Below are positions 1 to 8,260 of a stretch of 64,000 nt of DNA, piece after piece (positions within the stretch are counted from its first letter, which is position 1; each line of letters opens with the position of its first letter). The notes under the pieces are model-generated. The model made no database searches and had not been told where the DNA came from. It was given only the letters and a program-made list of their open reading frames with translations. Position numbers and translations under genes: made by a program. Source of the DNA: Streptomyces sp. A0958 (GTDB lineage Bacteria; Actinomycetota; Actinomycetes; Streptomycetales; Streptomycetaceae); NCBI RefSeq assembly GCF_004795035.1, contig NZ_SSBK01000010.1:1-64000 (forward strand), given 5' to 3'.

Positions 1-1
1 C

Positions 2-109
2 TGCGGCGGCGCCCTGGGCGCCGGCGGTGGCTATCGGCTCCGGGTCTCACCCGGAGATGTCGTCGTCGCCTGCCATGTCTGGTCTCCCCGGTACACGCTG
101 AAAGCGTGA
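2..109 (+). CDS. 3' end of a gene entering from the left, function unknown
   Basis: An open frame enters from the left edge and ends at TGA 107-109. Its last residues include YRLRVSPGDVVVACHVW and end in TLKA, which reads like a normal folded C-terminus rather than shadow translation. A very strong inverted repeat begins 10 nt downstream, as expected after a real gene end. Only about 35 codons are visible, so I do not assign a family. The alternative is non-coding sequence; the terminator and the convergent sulfatase favour a gene. Confidence 0.45.
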   Translation, partial: CGGALGAGGGYRLRVSPGDVVVACHVWSPRYTLKA

Positions 110-118
110 CGATCTTAT

Positions 119-179
119 CAGGCGGGCCGGCCTTTCCTCCGCCCGAGGCCCCGGGGCGGAGGAAAGGCCGGCCCGCCTG
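119..179. terminator. Bidirectional hairpin terminator
   Basis: A perfect inverted repeat of about 26 bp (arms 119-144 and 154-179) encloses a 9-nt loop. It starts 5 nt beyond the sulfatase stop on the minus strand and 10 nt beyond the stop of the partial gene on the plus strand, so it serves both convergent units. There is no clear T-run, as is usual in this GC-rich group. Confidence 0.85.
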
Positions 180-183
180 CCCG

Positions 184-1623
184 TCACGGACGCGGGCGAT
201 GGCCGAACCGGACCCCCTCCCACGGCGTGCCGTCCGGGAACGGTTCCGCGCGGCGCTGCCCGGCCGGGCGCGCGGGAGCCCGTTCGACCACGGGCTTCGC
301 GTTCTCGATCCGCTCCAGCCAGTCGAGCAGCTCCCGGCGCAGCTCGTCGGCGACCGCGCGGTGCGATTCCAGGCCGACGAGATTGTCCAGCTCGTACGGG
401 TCGGCCGCCAGGTCGTACAGCTCCGTCTCCGTGTAGTGGTCCGCGTCCGGGTCGTTCCAGGCGTCCGCGCCCGGCGCCTGGACGGCGTACTTCCACCGCG
501 AGGTGCGGACCGCGCGCCCCACCCGGTCCTCGCTGATCTGGACGAACGCGGAACCCGGCCTGCCGGGATCGCGGCCCCCACCGGTCAGCGGCAGCAGGGA
601 TCGCCCCTGTACGCCCGGCGGGACCGCGAGGCCGGCCGCCGCGAGCAGCGTCGGCATCAGGTCCAGTGTGCTGACGGGCTGCCGGACGAGGCCGCCGCCG
701 GTGAAGCCGGGCCCGGTGAGTGCGAGCGGGACTCGGACCGACGCCTCGTGGGCCGAGCGTTTGTACTCGCTGTTGCGGGTACGGAAGTGGGAGCCGTGAT
801 CCGCCGTCCACGCCAGGACCGTGTTCTCCTCGGTACCCAGGCTCCGCAGGGCGTCGCGGAGCCGGCCCACTCCCTCGTCGACCCGCTTGATCTGCCCGAG
901 GTACCCGGCCAGATGACGGTGGGCTCCGCCCTGCGCGGCCCCCGGGGAGAGCGCGGCCAGGTCGGGCGGCAACCAGGCACCCTCGTACCGCTCGCGGTAG
1001 CCCGTCGGGGCCGGGTAGTCGTCGGTGGGGTTCTGGTGGTGCGGCTCCAGGAGGGAGAGGAACAGGAGGTAGGGCCGGTCGTGGTGGTCGGCCACGAACC
1101 GGATCGCCGCGTCGACCAGCGCGTCCGACCGGTAGCCGGGCAGCCGGACCGGCGCCCCGTCCTCGTCGTACACCACCGTGCGGTACGCGTCCGAGGTGAA
1201 TTCGAGCCGGTCCGACGCGAGCCAGGTGCCGTAGCCGCCCCGCAGGCCCGGCGGCACGGGACCGTCGGGATGCTCGTCACCCGCCAGGTGCCACTTCCCG
1301 ATGTAGCCGGTGGCGTACCCGGCCGCCGCGAACTCCCCGGCGAGCGTGGGGATGTCCCCGGGGAGCGGCAGCCCGTTGCGGAAGACGCCGGTGGACGTCG
1401 GGTATCGGCCGGTCTGCAGCGCCGAACGGGCCGGTGCGCAGACCGGGTTGGGGGTGACGGCCTGCTCGAACAGGGTGCCCTCGCGGGCGATCCGGTCGAA
1501 CTCGGGAGTCACGCCCGCCCGGTTGCCGTGCACACCGGCCGTGTCCCAGCGCTGCTGGTCGGTGAGGACCACGATCACCTGAGGGGGCGCCCCGGCGGGC
1601 GGCGCCGCGCAGTACTCGTTCAC
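184..1623 (-). CDS. Sulfatase (type I, formylglycine-dependent)
   Basis: Predicted sulfate-ester hydrolase of the alkaline-phosphatase superfamily, 479 aa. The N-terminus has VLTDQQRWD (metal ligand near D22), then CAPAR at residues 62-66, where C62 should be converted to formylglycine, then [10 protein letters not shown] and WTADHGSH as further active-site segments. No signal peptide is seen, so it probably acts in the cytoplasm. The GTG start overlaps the stop of the upstream dioxygenase gene by 4 nt (GTGA), which suggests translational coupling. A formylglycine-generating enzyme that could mature it is encoded at 10110-11054. Substrate is unknown; choline-sulfatase-like or alkyl/aryl sulfatase are both possible. 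Confidence 0.92.
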   Translation of the reverse strand: MNEYCAAPPAGAPPQVIVVLTDQQRWDTAGVHGNRAGVTPEFDRIAREGTLFEQAVTPNPVCAPARSALQTGRYPTSTGVFRNGLPLPGDIPTLAGEFAAAGYATGYIGKWHLAGDEHPDGPVPPGLRGGYGTWLASDRLEFTSDAYRTVVYDEDGAPVRLPGYRSDALVDAAIRFVADHHDRPYLLFLSLLEPHHQNPTDDYPAPTGYRERYEGAWLPPDLAALSPGAAQGGAHRHLAGYLGQIKRVDEGVGRLRDALRSLGTEENTVLAWTADHGSHFRTRNSEYKRSAHEASVRVPLALTGPGFTGGGLVRQPVSTLDLMPTLLAAAGLAVPPGVQGRSLLPLTGGGRDPGRPGSAFVQISEDRVGRAVRTSRWKYAVQAPGADAWNDPDADHYTETELYDLAADPYELDNLVGLESHRAVADELRRELLDWLERIENAKPVVERAPARPAGQRRAEPFPDGTPWEGVRFGHRPRP

Positions 1624-2576
1624 GCGGCCGGCGCTTCGGTGGTGGAGGCGCCCGACGCGATGCCGAAGGACGGGTCCGGCACGCCTTCGGGGCTGATGAG
1701 GGTGGAGGAGCGGCCGTCGACGCCGACCGGGACGTCGCCGTCGATGGTGACGCGGCGCAGCTTGCGCTCGTGGGTGTCGGAGTCGTCCACGCCGTAGTGC
1801 TGGGTGGCGCGGTTGTCCCAGATGGCGACGTCGCCCACCTGCCAGTCCCAGCGCACGGTGTTCTCCGGGCGCTCGATGTGGGACTGGAACAGGTCGACCA
1901 GGGTCCGCGAGTCGTGGCCGGTCAGACCGCTGACGCGCTGCACGAAGTTGCCCAGCAGCAGGACGCGCTCACCGGTCTCGGGGTGGACGCGGACCACCGG
2001 GTGCTCGGTGAGGAACTTCGTGGAGGTGAATACCTTCCGGTACTTCTCCAGCGCCTCCGGCAGGGCGTTGGGGCGCACCGACACGTAGTCGTAGTCGTTG
2101 GAGTGGACGGCCCGCAGACCGTCCGCCAGGGTGCGCAGCTGCTCGGGCAGTTCCGCGTAGGCGGCGGCCGTGTTGGACCACAGGGTGTTGCCGCCGTACG
2201 GGGGGATCACCACGGCCCGCAGGATGGAGAAGGCCGGGTAGGCGGGTACGAAGGTGACGTCGGTGTGCCACTGGTTGGCCCGGCCGCCGTGGTCGGAGTC
2301 GATCCCGAGCGAGTAGCGGCCGTCCGCCGACGGGACGGTCGGGTGGGCGACGGGCGTGCCGAGCAGCCGGCCGAATGCCTCGTGGCTCTCCTCGTCCAGG
2401 TGGTCCTGGCCGCGGAAGAAGATCACCTTGTTGGCGAGCAGGGCGGCCCGGACGGCGGCGACCGTCTCCGGGTCGAGGTCGCCGCCGAGGCGGACACCGG
2501 AGACGACGGCGCCGATGCGGCCGCCGAGCTTCTGGACGGTGACGGCGGGAGCGGGGGCGGTGGTGGTGGAGGACAT
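1620..2576 (-). CDS. TauD/TfdA-family dioxygenase, AtsK-like alkylsulfatase
   Basis: Fe(II)/2-oxoglutarate dioxygenase of 318 aa. The metal triad is visible as H104 and D106 (QWHTDVTF) and H260 ([10 protein letters not shown]), with arginines at 271-275 for 2-oxoglutarate. The stretch around H260 and the GDVPVG segment resemble Pseudomonas AtsK, which oxidises alkyl sulfate esters to aldehyde plus sulfate; taurine dioxygenase is the main alternative. I chose the ATG at 2576 because AAGGGA lies 8 nt upstream; extending the frame to 2900 gives low-complexity Pro/Arg sequence. Its stop overlaps the sulfatase start. The pair forms a two-gene operon of sulfate-releasing enzymes reading away from the ROK regulator. 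Confidence 0.88.
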   Translation of the reverse strand: MSSTTTAPAPAVTVQKLGGRIGAVVSGVRLGGDLDPETVAAVRAALLANKVIFFRGQDHLDEESHEAFGRLLGTPVAHPTVPSADGRYSLGIDSDHGGRANQWHTDVTFVPAYPAFSILRAVVIPPYGGNTLWSNTAAAYAELPEQLRTLADGLRAVHSNDYDYVSVRPNALPEALEKYRKVFTSTKFLTEHPVVRVHPETGERVLLLGNFVQRVSGLTGHDSRTLVDLFQSHIERPENTVRWDWQVGDVAIWDNRATQHYGVDDSDTHERKLRRVTIDGDVPVGVDGRSSTLISPEGVPDPSFGIASGASTTEAPAA

Positions 2577-3123
2577 GACGGATTCCCTTCGGGAGGACGC
2601 GCTCGGCCTCGGCCGGGCGTGCGGCGTGACCGGCGGCGAGCTGATTAAATTTGGAGAGGAAGTAATTCGGGCGGGACGCGGCCACGGGCGGAGACGATGC
2701 GGTGCCCGGAGCGACTGTGTGCGGGGAGAGGGCTCCGAAGCGGGAGCGCGGTGCGGTGTCTGCCGGTCAGGCGGCGGTACAGAGGTCCGGGAACAGGGGC
2801 TGCGTTGCGGGGCGACCGGTGCGGGCGGGCCGCGCATCGGGAAGTGCCGTCGCGAACATGTCCCGGAGACTTCCAGGGCCCCGCCGCGTACGTCAAGCAC
2901 CCGCGGGCGTCCCGCAGGGCGTGCGGCAGTGGTTCAATCGGCGCCTGCACGCGGGCGCCGACCCTCCGGACAGGTGGGAAAAACCGTGCCTGAACTGGGA
3001 GTTCGCCCATGGCGCCGGGCAGTGGGCGGATACCGTCCCCGAGCCGGGTGACCAGCCCCGTGCGATTTCACGCCGCCGTAACGTTGCGACCGCCCCGCCG
3101 GCGCAGGACCGAAGGAAGGCCCC
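2577..3123. promoter_or_regulatory. Divergent intergenic region between dioxygenase and ROK genes
   Basis: This 547-bp gap has no convincing gene. An AT-rich island at 2641-2668 (ATTAAATTT at 2644-2652 and AGTAATTC at 2661-2668) stands out and is a plausible promoter/operator zone for the minus-strand dioxygenase-sulfatase operon, about 70-90 bp from its start. GAAGGAAGG sits just before the ROK ATG at 3124 as its ribosome binding site. I looked for a Cys-rich leader peptide on the minus strand like the one at 4421 and found none. Confidence 0.45.
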
Positions 3124-4332
3124 ATGACTGCCGCCCCCCGCCTCTTCCGCGCCACCGGCGACGGACGGCGCGAGACCAATGCCGCCACCGTGCTGCGGAC
3201 CGTCCTCGACCACGGACCCGTCGCCCGCCGGGCGATCGCCGAACACTCCGGCCTGAGCCAGGCCGCCGTCTCACGCCAGTGCACCGATCTCGTCAACCTC
3301 GGCCTGGTGAGGGAGTTGCCGGAGCTGGTCGCCAGCAACGGGGTGGGCCGCCCGCAGATCCCGGTCGACCTGCACACGGGGCAGAGCGACGGGCCTGTGG
3401 TCGCCGGTGTCCATATCGGTGTGCCCGCCTCGACGTTCGGGCTGCTGGACCTGCGCGGCAGGCTGCTCGACCGGCGCACCTTCCCGCACGGTGACATCGC
3501 CCCCGGAGACCTGCCGCCACTGATCGTCCGGAGCCTGCGCGCCTTCCTCGACGAGACCGGGCGCGGCGGCCGGCGGCTGCTGGGGGTGGGCGCGGCCCTG
3601 GGCGGCTGGGTCGACCCCGGCACGGGTACGGCCGTGCGGCACGCCACGCTCGGCTGGGCCGGCCGGCCGCTGGCCGCCGAACTCACCCGGGGCCTGGACG
3701 GGTTCGAGGTGCGCGTCGACAACCACGCCCGCGCGGTCGCCCAGTCGGAGATCCTCTTCGGCCGGCCCGAGGCGCGGCGGAGCCTGGTCCACCTGTTCAT
3801 CGGCAACGTGGTCGACGCGGCGCTCGGCATCACCGGAGTGGTCCACCAGGGGCCGGGGTCCGGCGCCGGGGACGTGGCGCACCTGCCCGTACCGGACTCC
3901 ACCGCGGTCTGCCCGTGCGGCCGGTCCGGCTGCCTGGAGGCGACGGTCTCCAACACCGCCATGGCGAGGACGGCCGTACGGCGCGGGATCGTGCCCTGGC
4001 CCGATGCGTTCCTGGTGGTGGACGCGGCGGCGGCGGGGGACCGGCGCGCGGACCGGCTGCTGCGCGAACGGGCCCGCGCGGTCGGCCGGGCGACCGCCCT
4101 GCTGCTCGACGTCCTCAACCCGGACCTGGTGGTCGTCACCGAGCACGCCAGCCTCACCAACCCCGAGTACCTGGAGGAGATCAAGGGCGCCGCGGTCGAC
4201 CACTCGCACGTCTGCCAGGACCCCGGACGCATCGTCAGTCCGCATGCCGGGACAGCCGTCCTGCCCGTCGCGGCCGGTGCCGTCGTGCTGAACCCCCTGT
4301 TCAGGAACCCCCTGACGGCGTCCGTGCGGTAG
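3124..4332 (+). CDS. ROK-family transcriptional regulator
   Basis: A 402-aa NagC/XylR-type regulator. The N-terminus carries a winged helix-turn-helix (about residues 20-65, including IAEHSGLSQAAVSRQ). The C-terminus is a ROK domain with the zinc motif CPCGRSGC (C263, C265, C270) and H253 nearby. The usual catalytic Asp of ROK sugar kinases is replaced: VDNHAR has His at 201 where kinases have VDND, so this is a ligand-sensing regulator and not a kinase. It lies between two sulfate-ester operons and may control either; whether the effector is a sugar sulfate or its desulfated sugar is inference. Confidence 0.9.
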   Translation: MTAAPRLFRATGDGRRETNAATVLRTVLDHGPVARRAIAEHSGLSQAAVSRQCTDLVNLGLVRELPELVASNGVGRPQIPVDLHTGQSDGPVVAGVHIGVPASTFGLLDLRGRLLDRRTFPHGDIAPGDLPPLIVRSLRAFLDETGRGGRRLLGVGAALGGWVDPGTGTAVRHATLGWAGRPLAAELTRGLDGFEVRVDNHARAVAQSEILFGRPEARRSLVHLFIGNVVDAALGITGVVHQGPGSGAGDVAHLPVPDSTAVCPCGRSGCLEATVSNTAMARTAVRRGIVPWPDAFLVVDAAAAGDRRADRLLRERARAVGRATALLLDVLNPDLVVVTEHASLTNPEYLEEIKGAAVDHSHVCQDPGRIVSPHAGTAVLPVAAGAVVLNPLFRNPLTASVR

Positions 4333-4384
4333 CCGCCCGCCACGGGCGGGAAAGCGCTTCGTACCAGGATGCGGACAACGCAGG

Positions 4385-4414
4385 TTGACCGCCCGCCGAA
4401 GCCGCTGTCATATT
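4385..4414 (+). promoter_or_regulatory. Sigma70-type promoter for the sulfur operon leader
   Basis: TTGACC at 4385-4390 and CATATT at 4409-4414 are separated by 18 nt. A start about 7 nt downstream of the -10 would fall on the GTG at 4421, so the transcript would be leaderless and begin with the leader peptide start codon. No Shine-Dalgarno sequence precedes that GTG, which fits. Confidence 0.6.
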
Positions 4415-4420
4415 GCTCCC

Positions 4421-4504
4421 GTGAACCCGGACATGCGCCTCGTCTCCCGCAGGCACGTCGACCTCTGTCGACAGGCCAGCGCGGTCTGTGCCGTCCACAG
4501 CTGA
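4421..4504 (+). CDS. Cys-containing leader peptide of the sulfur operon
   Basis: A 27-codon frame (GTG 4421; ATG 4433 is an in-frame alternative giving 23 aa) contains SRRHVDLCRQASAVC. The arrangement Arg-His-Val-Asp-Leu-x-Arg with a downstream Ala-x-Cys matches small actinobacterial peptides annotated, from memory, as putative leader peptides ahead of sulfur-assimilation and sulfonate-transport operons. Two Cys codons (TGT) occur seven codons apart. The peptide is encoded 324 nt before the ABC transporter operon and is followed by competing hairpins. The likely role is attenuation by ribosome stalling when charged Cys-tRNA is scarce. The peptide assignment is firm; the mechanism is inferred. 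Confidence 0.75.
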   Translation: MNPDMRLVSRRHVDLCRQASAVCAVHS

Positions 4505-4527
4505 CCCGGACCGCAGCTCCCAGGGCC

Positions 4528-4585
4528 TGCCCCCGGCAACTCCCGGCGTCCCGCTGACACGTCACCGGGGGCACGTACTCCCCGG
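4528..4585 (+). promoter_or_regulatory. Candidate attenuator: mutually exclusive hairpins
   Basis: TGCCCCCGG (4528-4536) can pair with CCGGGGGCA (4565-4573). The same CCGGGG (4565-4570) can instead pair with CCCCGG (4580-4585). The two structures exclude each other and lie 24-80 nt after the leader peptide stop, where a stalled or released ribosome could choose between them. The rest of 4586-4828 shows further GC-rich pairing potential but no gene. Confidence 0.4.
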
Positions 4586-4828
4586 AGACCGCCGGATTCC
4601 CCGGGCCCGGTCACTCCTCACGGCCTGACCGGCCGCGCATCCCCGCTCCGACGGGGTTCCCTTCCGCCTTCCCGTGCCGATCCCGTACGCCGCCCACCCG
4701 GCCCGGTACGGCACCCCCTTCGAGCAGCGCCTCGCCGTCGCTCCATTTCTCCCGCAGCGGAACGAATACAGGCCCGCGCTCCGCCGCGCCCTCACCTTCA
4801 CCCTTCCTCACGTCACAGGCAGGCATCG

Positions 4829-6421
4829 ATGACCGAGCTGTACCCCCTCACGCCCTCCGGACCGTCCCGGCGCTCCACGCTGCGCGCCGCAGGCGGCGGC
4901 GCCCTGCTCCTCGGACTGGGGCTGGCGGGCTGCCGCTCGGCGGTGTCCGACACCTCGTCCACCCCGCAGGGCACGAGCGCGGCACCCAAGCGCGGCGGCG
5001 TGCTCAACCTAGCCGTCAACGCCGACTTCACCCCCGCCCTGCTGTTCTCCCAGAGCGGCCAGTCCCTCCAGCAACGGCTGATCTACAACACCCTCACCCG
5101 CTACGACGACCGGCTCAGCCCGAAACCCGAGCTCGCCACCTCCTGGACATACGCCGAGGACGGGCGCAGCATCACGCTCCGGCTGCGCGACGACGTCACC
5201 TTCCACAACGGCCGCAAGTTCACCGCGGACGACGTGATCTTCGCCGTGAAGAACCTTCAGAAGCCCGTGCGGGCCGCCCAGTTGCGCAGTACGGCCGCCA
5301 CGGTCACCGGGTTCGAGAAGCGCGGCGACCACGAGCTGGTGCTCAAGCTGGCACACCCGGTGAACAACCTCTTCGACCTGTTCGAGTTCATGATCATCGC
5401 GGATTCGGAGAGCGTCGAGGACGCCGTCGCCGGCAAGAAGCTCATCGGAACCGGCCCGTTCGAGCTGAAGAAGTGGAGCCCCGGCTCCGGCCTGAGCCTC
5501 ACCCGCAACGACACGTACTGGCAGCCCGGCCGCCCCTACCTCGACGGCGTCGAATTCCGGGTCATAGCCCAGGCCGACGCGCTGATCTCGTCCCTGCGCT
5601 CCGGCCAGTCCCAGCTCTCCTTCGACGTACCCGGCAAGAGCCTCGGTGTCGTCAAGGGCGACTCCGGCCTCACCATCAGCGACTACGACACCGGCGCCGG
5701 AGCCGTCTACCTCGGCGTCAACACCACCGTCGCCCCGCTGAACGACCGGACCGTCCGCCAGGCACTCGCCTGGGCCGTCGACCGCGACCGGCTGGTCGCC
5801 CAGACCCTCGGCGGCTACGGACTCGCCTCCGCCGCGCCCTGGCCCAAGTCCTCGCCCGCCTTCACCGAGGCCCACCGCACCCACTACACCCATGACCCCG
5901 CGAAGGCCCGGGCGCTCCTGAAGTCCGCCGGGCACACCAGGCTCGACCTCCCGATGCTCCACATCGCGCTCCCCGGAGACACGGCGATCGCCGAGTCCAT
6001 CCAGTACGACCTGAAGCAGGTCGGCGTCCACGTCACGCTCCAGCCCACCGACGGGGCCACCGCACAGAAGAAGCTGATCTCGCAGGGCATGCCGGCCCTG
6101 TGGTCCCTGGGACACGGATTCGCCCAGGTCCAGCCCTCCACCCTCGCCGTGAGCGCGTACCCCTTCAACGAGGCGAAGAACACCTCCAAGTACCGCTCCG
6201 CCACCTACACCAAGGTCGTACGCGAGGCATGGACGAAGCCGGAGACCGATACGGCGGCCGCCAACGCCCTGCACGAGAAGATCTCCTCCATCCTCCTGGA
6301 GGAGGCGTTCCTCATCGACCTCGTCGTGCGCGGGCAGGTCCAGGTCTCCGCCGACCGGCTGCACGGCGTGACGCTGAACAAGTTCTCCTACCTCAACCTC
6401 GACAACGCCTACCTGGTGTGA
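4829..6421 (+). CDS. ABC importer solute-binding lipoprotein (family 5)
   Basis: A 530-aa extracellular solute-binding protein of the peptide/nickel (DppA/OppA) family. The N-terminus has SRRSTLR followed by a hydrophobic stretch and the lipobox LAGC with C35, suggesting a Tat-exported lipoprotein. Family hallmarks include YNTLTRYDD, ATSWTYAEDG and the LRDDVTFHNGRKFTADDV segment. It opens a six-gene plus-strand operon; the next start is 1 nt after this stop. Because the operon ends in a formylglycine-generating enzyme and an arylsulfatase and is preceded by a sulfur leader, the ligand is more likely a sulfate ester or other organosulfur compound than a peptide; that is inference. Confidence 0.9.
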   Translation: MTELYPLTPSGPSRRSTLRAAGGGALLLGLGLAGCRSAVSDTSSTPQGTSAAPKRGGVLNLAVNADFTPALLFSQSGQSLQQRLIYNTLTRYDDRLSPKPELATSWTYAEDGRSITLRLRDDVTFHNGRKFTADDVIFAVKNLQKPVRAAQLRSTAATVTGFEKRGDHELVLKLAHPVNNLFDLFEFMIIADSESVEDAVAGKKLIGTGPFELKKWSPGSGLSLTRNDTYWQPGRPYLDGVEFRVIAQADALISSLRSGQSQLSFDVPGKSLGVVKGDSGLTISDYDTGAGAVYLGVNTTVAPLNDRTVRQALAWAVDRDRLVAQTLGGYGLASAAPWPKSSPAFTEAHRTHYTHDPAKARALLKSAGHTRLDLPMLHIALPGDTAIAESIQYDLKQVGVHVTLQPTDGATAQKKLISQGMPALWSLGHGFAQVQPSTLAVSAYPFNEAKNTSKYRSATYTKVVREAWTKPETDTAAANALHEKISSILLEEAFLIDLVVRGQVQVSADRLHGVTLNKFSYLNLDNAYLV

Positions 6422-6422
6422 C

Positions 6423-7367
6423 ATGCGCAGCTACCTGCTCCGGCGGCTGCCGTCCGCCCTCCTCGTCCTGCTCGCCGCCTCCTTCCTGATCTTCACCATC
6501 CTCCGGCTGGTCCCCGGCGACCCCGCCACCACCCTCGCCGGGCCCGACGCGGACGCGGCGACCGTCGCCGCCATCCGCGACCGGCTCGGCCTGGACGCGC
6601 CCCTGCTCACCCAGTACGCCCACTGGATCGGCTCCCTCCTGGCCGCCGACCTCGGACCGTCGTACGCGATCGGCGGGCAGACCGCCGACCTCATCGGTGA
6701 CGGGCTCGGCGCCACCACCGAACTCACCGTGGCCGCGCTCCTGTTCGTGATCGTGCTCGGTACGGCCTTCGGCGTGCTGGGAGCCACCTCGCGCAGCCGC
6801 TGGCTCAGGGCCGCCGTCCGCGTGACCACCACCGCCGCCCTGGCCGTGCCGCCCTTCGTCAGCGGCGTCCTGCTCGTCCTGCTCCTCGCCGTCGCCCTCC
6901 CGGTGCTGCCGCCCGGCGGCCGGGTCGCCTTCCTGACCGCCCCCGACCTCGCCGCCCAGTACCTGGTGCTGCCGGCGCTCTGCCTGGCGCTGCCCAGCGC
7001 CGCCGTACTCGGCCGCTACCTGAAGGACGGCATCGAACGCGGCCTCGCCGAGGACTACATCCGCACCGCCAGCGCCGCCGGAGTCGCCCCGCGCCGGCTG
7101 CTGTGGCGCCACACCCTGCCCAACGCCCTCCCGCCCGTCGTCACCCTGCTCGGCATGCAGGTGGGCAACCTCCTCGGTGGTGCCGTACTCGTCGAGGCGA
7201 TCTTCGCCTGGCCGGGTCTCGGCCAGCTCGCCGAACAGGGCCTCCAGCGCCGCGACTACCCGGTCGTCCAGGACCTCCTGCTGCTCCTGGTCGCCGTCTT
7301 CGTCCTCGTCCAGCTGATCACCGACCTCGTCTACGCCTGGCTCGACCCCCGGATCAGGTGGGAGTGA
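6423..7367 (+). CDS. ABC importer permease, DppB type
   Basis: A 314-aa inner-membrane permease with about six transmembrane segments, starting with the short hydrophobic N-terminus (SYLLRRLPSALLVLLAASF) usual for DppB/OppB. The cytoplasmic EAA loop, which docks onto the ATPase, is visible as DYIRTASAAGVAPRRLLWRH followed by LPNALPPVV. The C-terminus ends in YAWLDPRIRWE, typical of the family. Only 1 nt separates it from the binding-protein gene, so the two are co-transcribed. It forms the channel together with the next gene product. Confidence 0.92.
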   Translation: MRSYLLRRLPSALLVLLAASFLIFTILRLVPGDPATTLAGPDADAATVAAIRDRLGLDAPLLTQYAHWIGSLLAADLGPSYAIGGQTADLIGDGLGATTELTVAALLFVIVLGTAFGVLGATSRSRWLRAAVRVTTTAALAVPPFVSGVLLVLLLAVALPVLPPGGRVAFLTAPDLAAQYLVLPALCLALPSAAVLGRYLKDGIERGLAEDYIRTASAAGVAPRRLLWRHTLPNALPPVVTLLGMQVGNLLGGAVLVEAIFAWPGLGQLAEQGLQRRDYPVVQDLLLLLVAVFVLVQLITDLVYAWLDPRIRWE

Positions 7368-7372
7368 CCCTG

Positions 7373-8260
7373 ATGACCCCGACCACCGACCTCCTCACCG
7401 CCGCGCCGCCCCCGGCCGCCCGCAAGGCGCGCCGCCCGGCCCGCAACCGCCACCCCTACCGCAGCGCCCTGTCCACCGCCGGCGCCCGCACCGGCCTGGT
7501 GCTCGTCGGCGCGGTGGTCCTCGCCGGGCTGCTCGCACCGCTCGTCGCCGGACACGGGCCCACCGACCAGAGCGGCCAGAGCCTCGCCGGTCTCGGCGCC
7601 CCCGGACACCCGCTGGGCACCGACGACCTCGGCCGCGACCTGCTCAGCCGGGTCCTGTACGGCATCCGCACCGACCTCGGCATCATCGCGATCGCCGTCC
7701 CCGGCGGCGCCGCACTGGGCTGCCTGTTCGCCCTGGCCGCCGCCGCCCACCCGGTGGCCGACACCGTCGTCCAGCGCGTCTTCGACCTCCTCCTCGCCTT
7801 CCCCGGCCTGATCCTGGCGCTCGCCGTCGCCGCGATCCTCGGCCCGGGACGCATCCCCGTCGTCCTCGTCATCGCCCTCGCCGAAATCCCGGTGTTCGGC
7901 CGGCTGCTGCGGAGCGGGGTCCTCGTCCAGCGGGAACGCGAGTACGTCACCGCAGCACGGGTCGGCGGCAGTTCGGCGCCCCGGGTGCTGGTCCGGCACA
8001 TCCTGCCCAACGCGGCCGACCCCCTCGTCGTGCAGATCGCCGTCTCGCTGACCGTCGCCGTCTTCATCGAGGGCGCGATGAGCTTCCTCGGCGTCGGCGT
8101 ACGGCCACCGGAACCCACCCTGGGGGCCGTGCTCAGCCAGTCCATGCCCTACCTCGCCCAGGCACCCCACTTCGCCGCAGGTCCCCTGATCACCGTGACC
8201 GCACTCGTCCTCGGACTCTCGCTCGTCGCCGAGGCGCTCAACCGGGAGATACGCCGATGA
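7373..8260 (+). CDS. ABC importer permease, DppC type
   Basis: A 295-aa partner permease. After a basic N-terminal region there is a first membrane helix (GLVLVGAVVLAGLLAPLVAG), then HPLGTDDLGRDLLSRVLYG, a strongly conserved DppC segment, and an EAA loop (REYVTAARVGGSSAPRVLVR). I used the ATG at 7373, with GGGAG about 8 nt upstream; a GTG at 7364 overlapping the previous stop is the alternative. Its stop overlaps the ATPase start by 4 nt. Confidence 0.92.
   Translation: MTPTTDLLTAAPPPAARKARRPARNRHPYRSALSTAGARTGLVLVGAVVLAGLLAPLVAGHGPTDQSGQSLAGLGAPGHPLGTDDLGRDLLSRVLYGIRTDLGIIAIAVPGGAALGCLFALAAAAHPVADTVVQRVFDLLLAFPGLILALAVAAILGPGRIPVVLVIALAEIPVFGRLLRSGVLVQREREYVTAARVGGSSAPRVLVRHILPNAADPLVVQIAVSLTVAVFIEGAMSFLGVGVRPPEPTLGAVLSQSMPYLAQAPHFAAGPLITVTALVLGLSLVAEALNREIRR

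Noticed and set aside
106..1797. A 563-codon plus-strand open frame
   Set aside because: It is antisense to the sulfatase, whose catalytic motifs and coupled partner leave no doubt about the true strand.
2577..3123. A second Cys leader peptide before the dioxygenase gene
   Set aside because: I checked the minus-strand frames for the RHVDLxR pattern or closely spaced Cys codons and found none.
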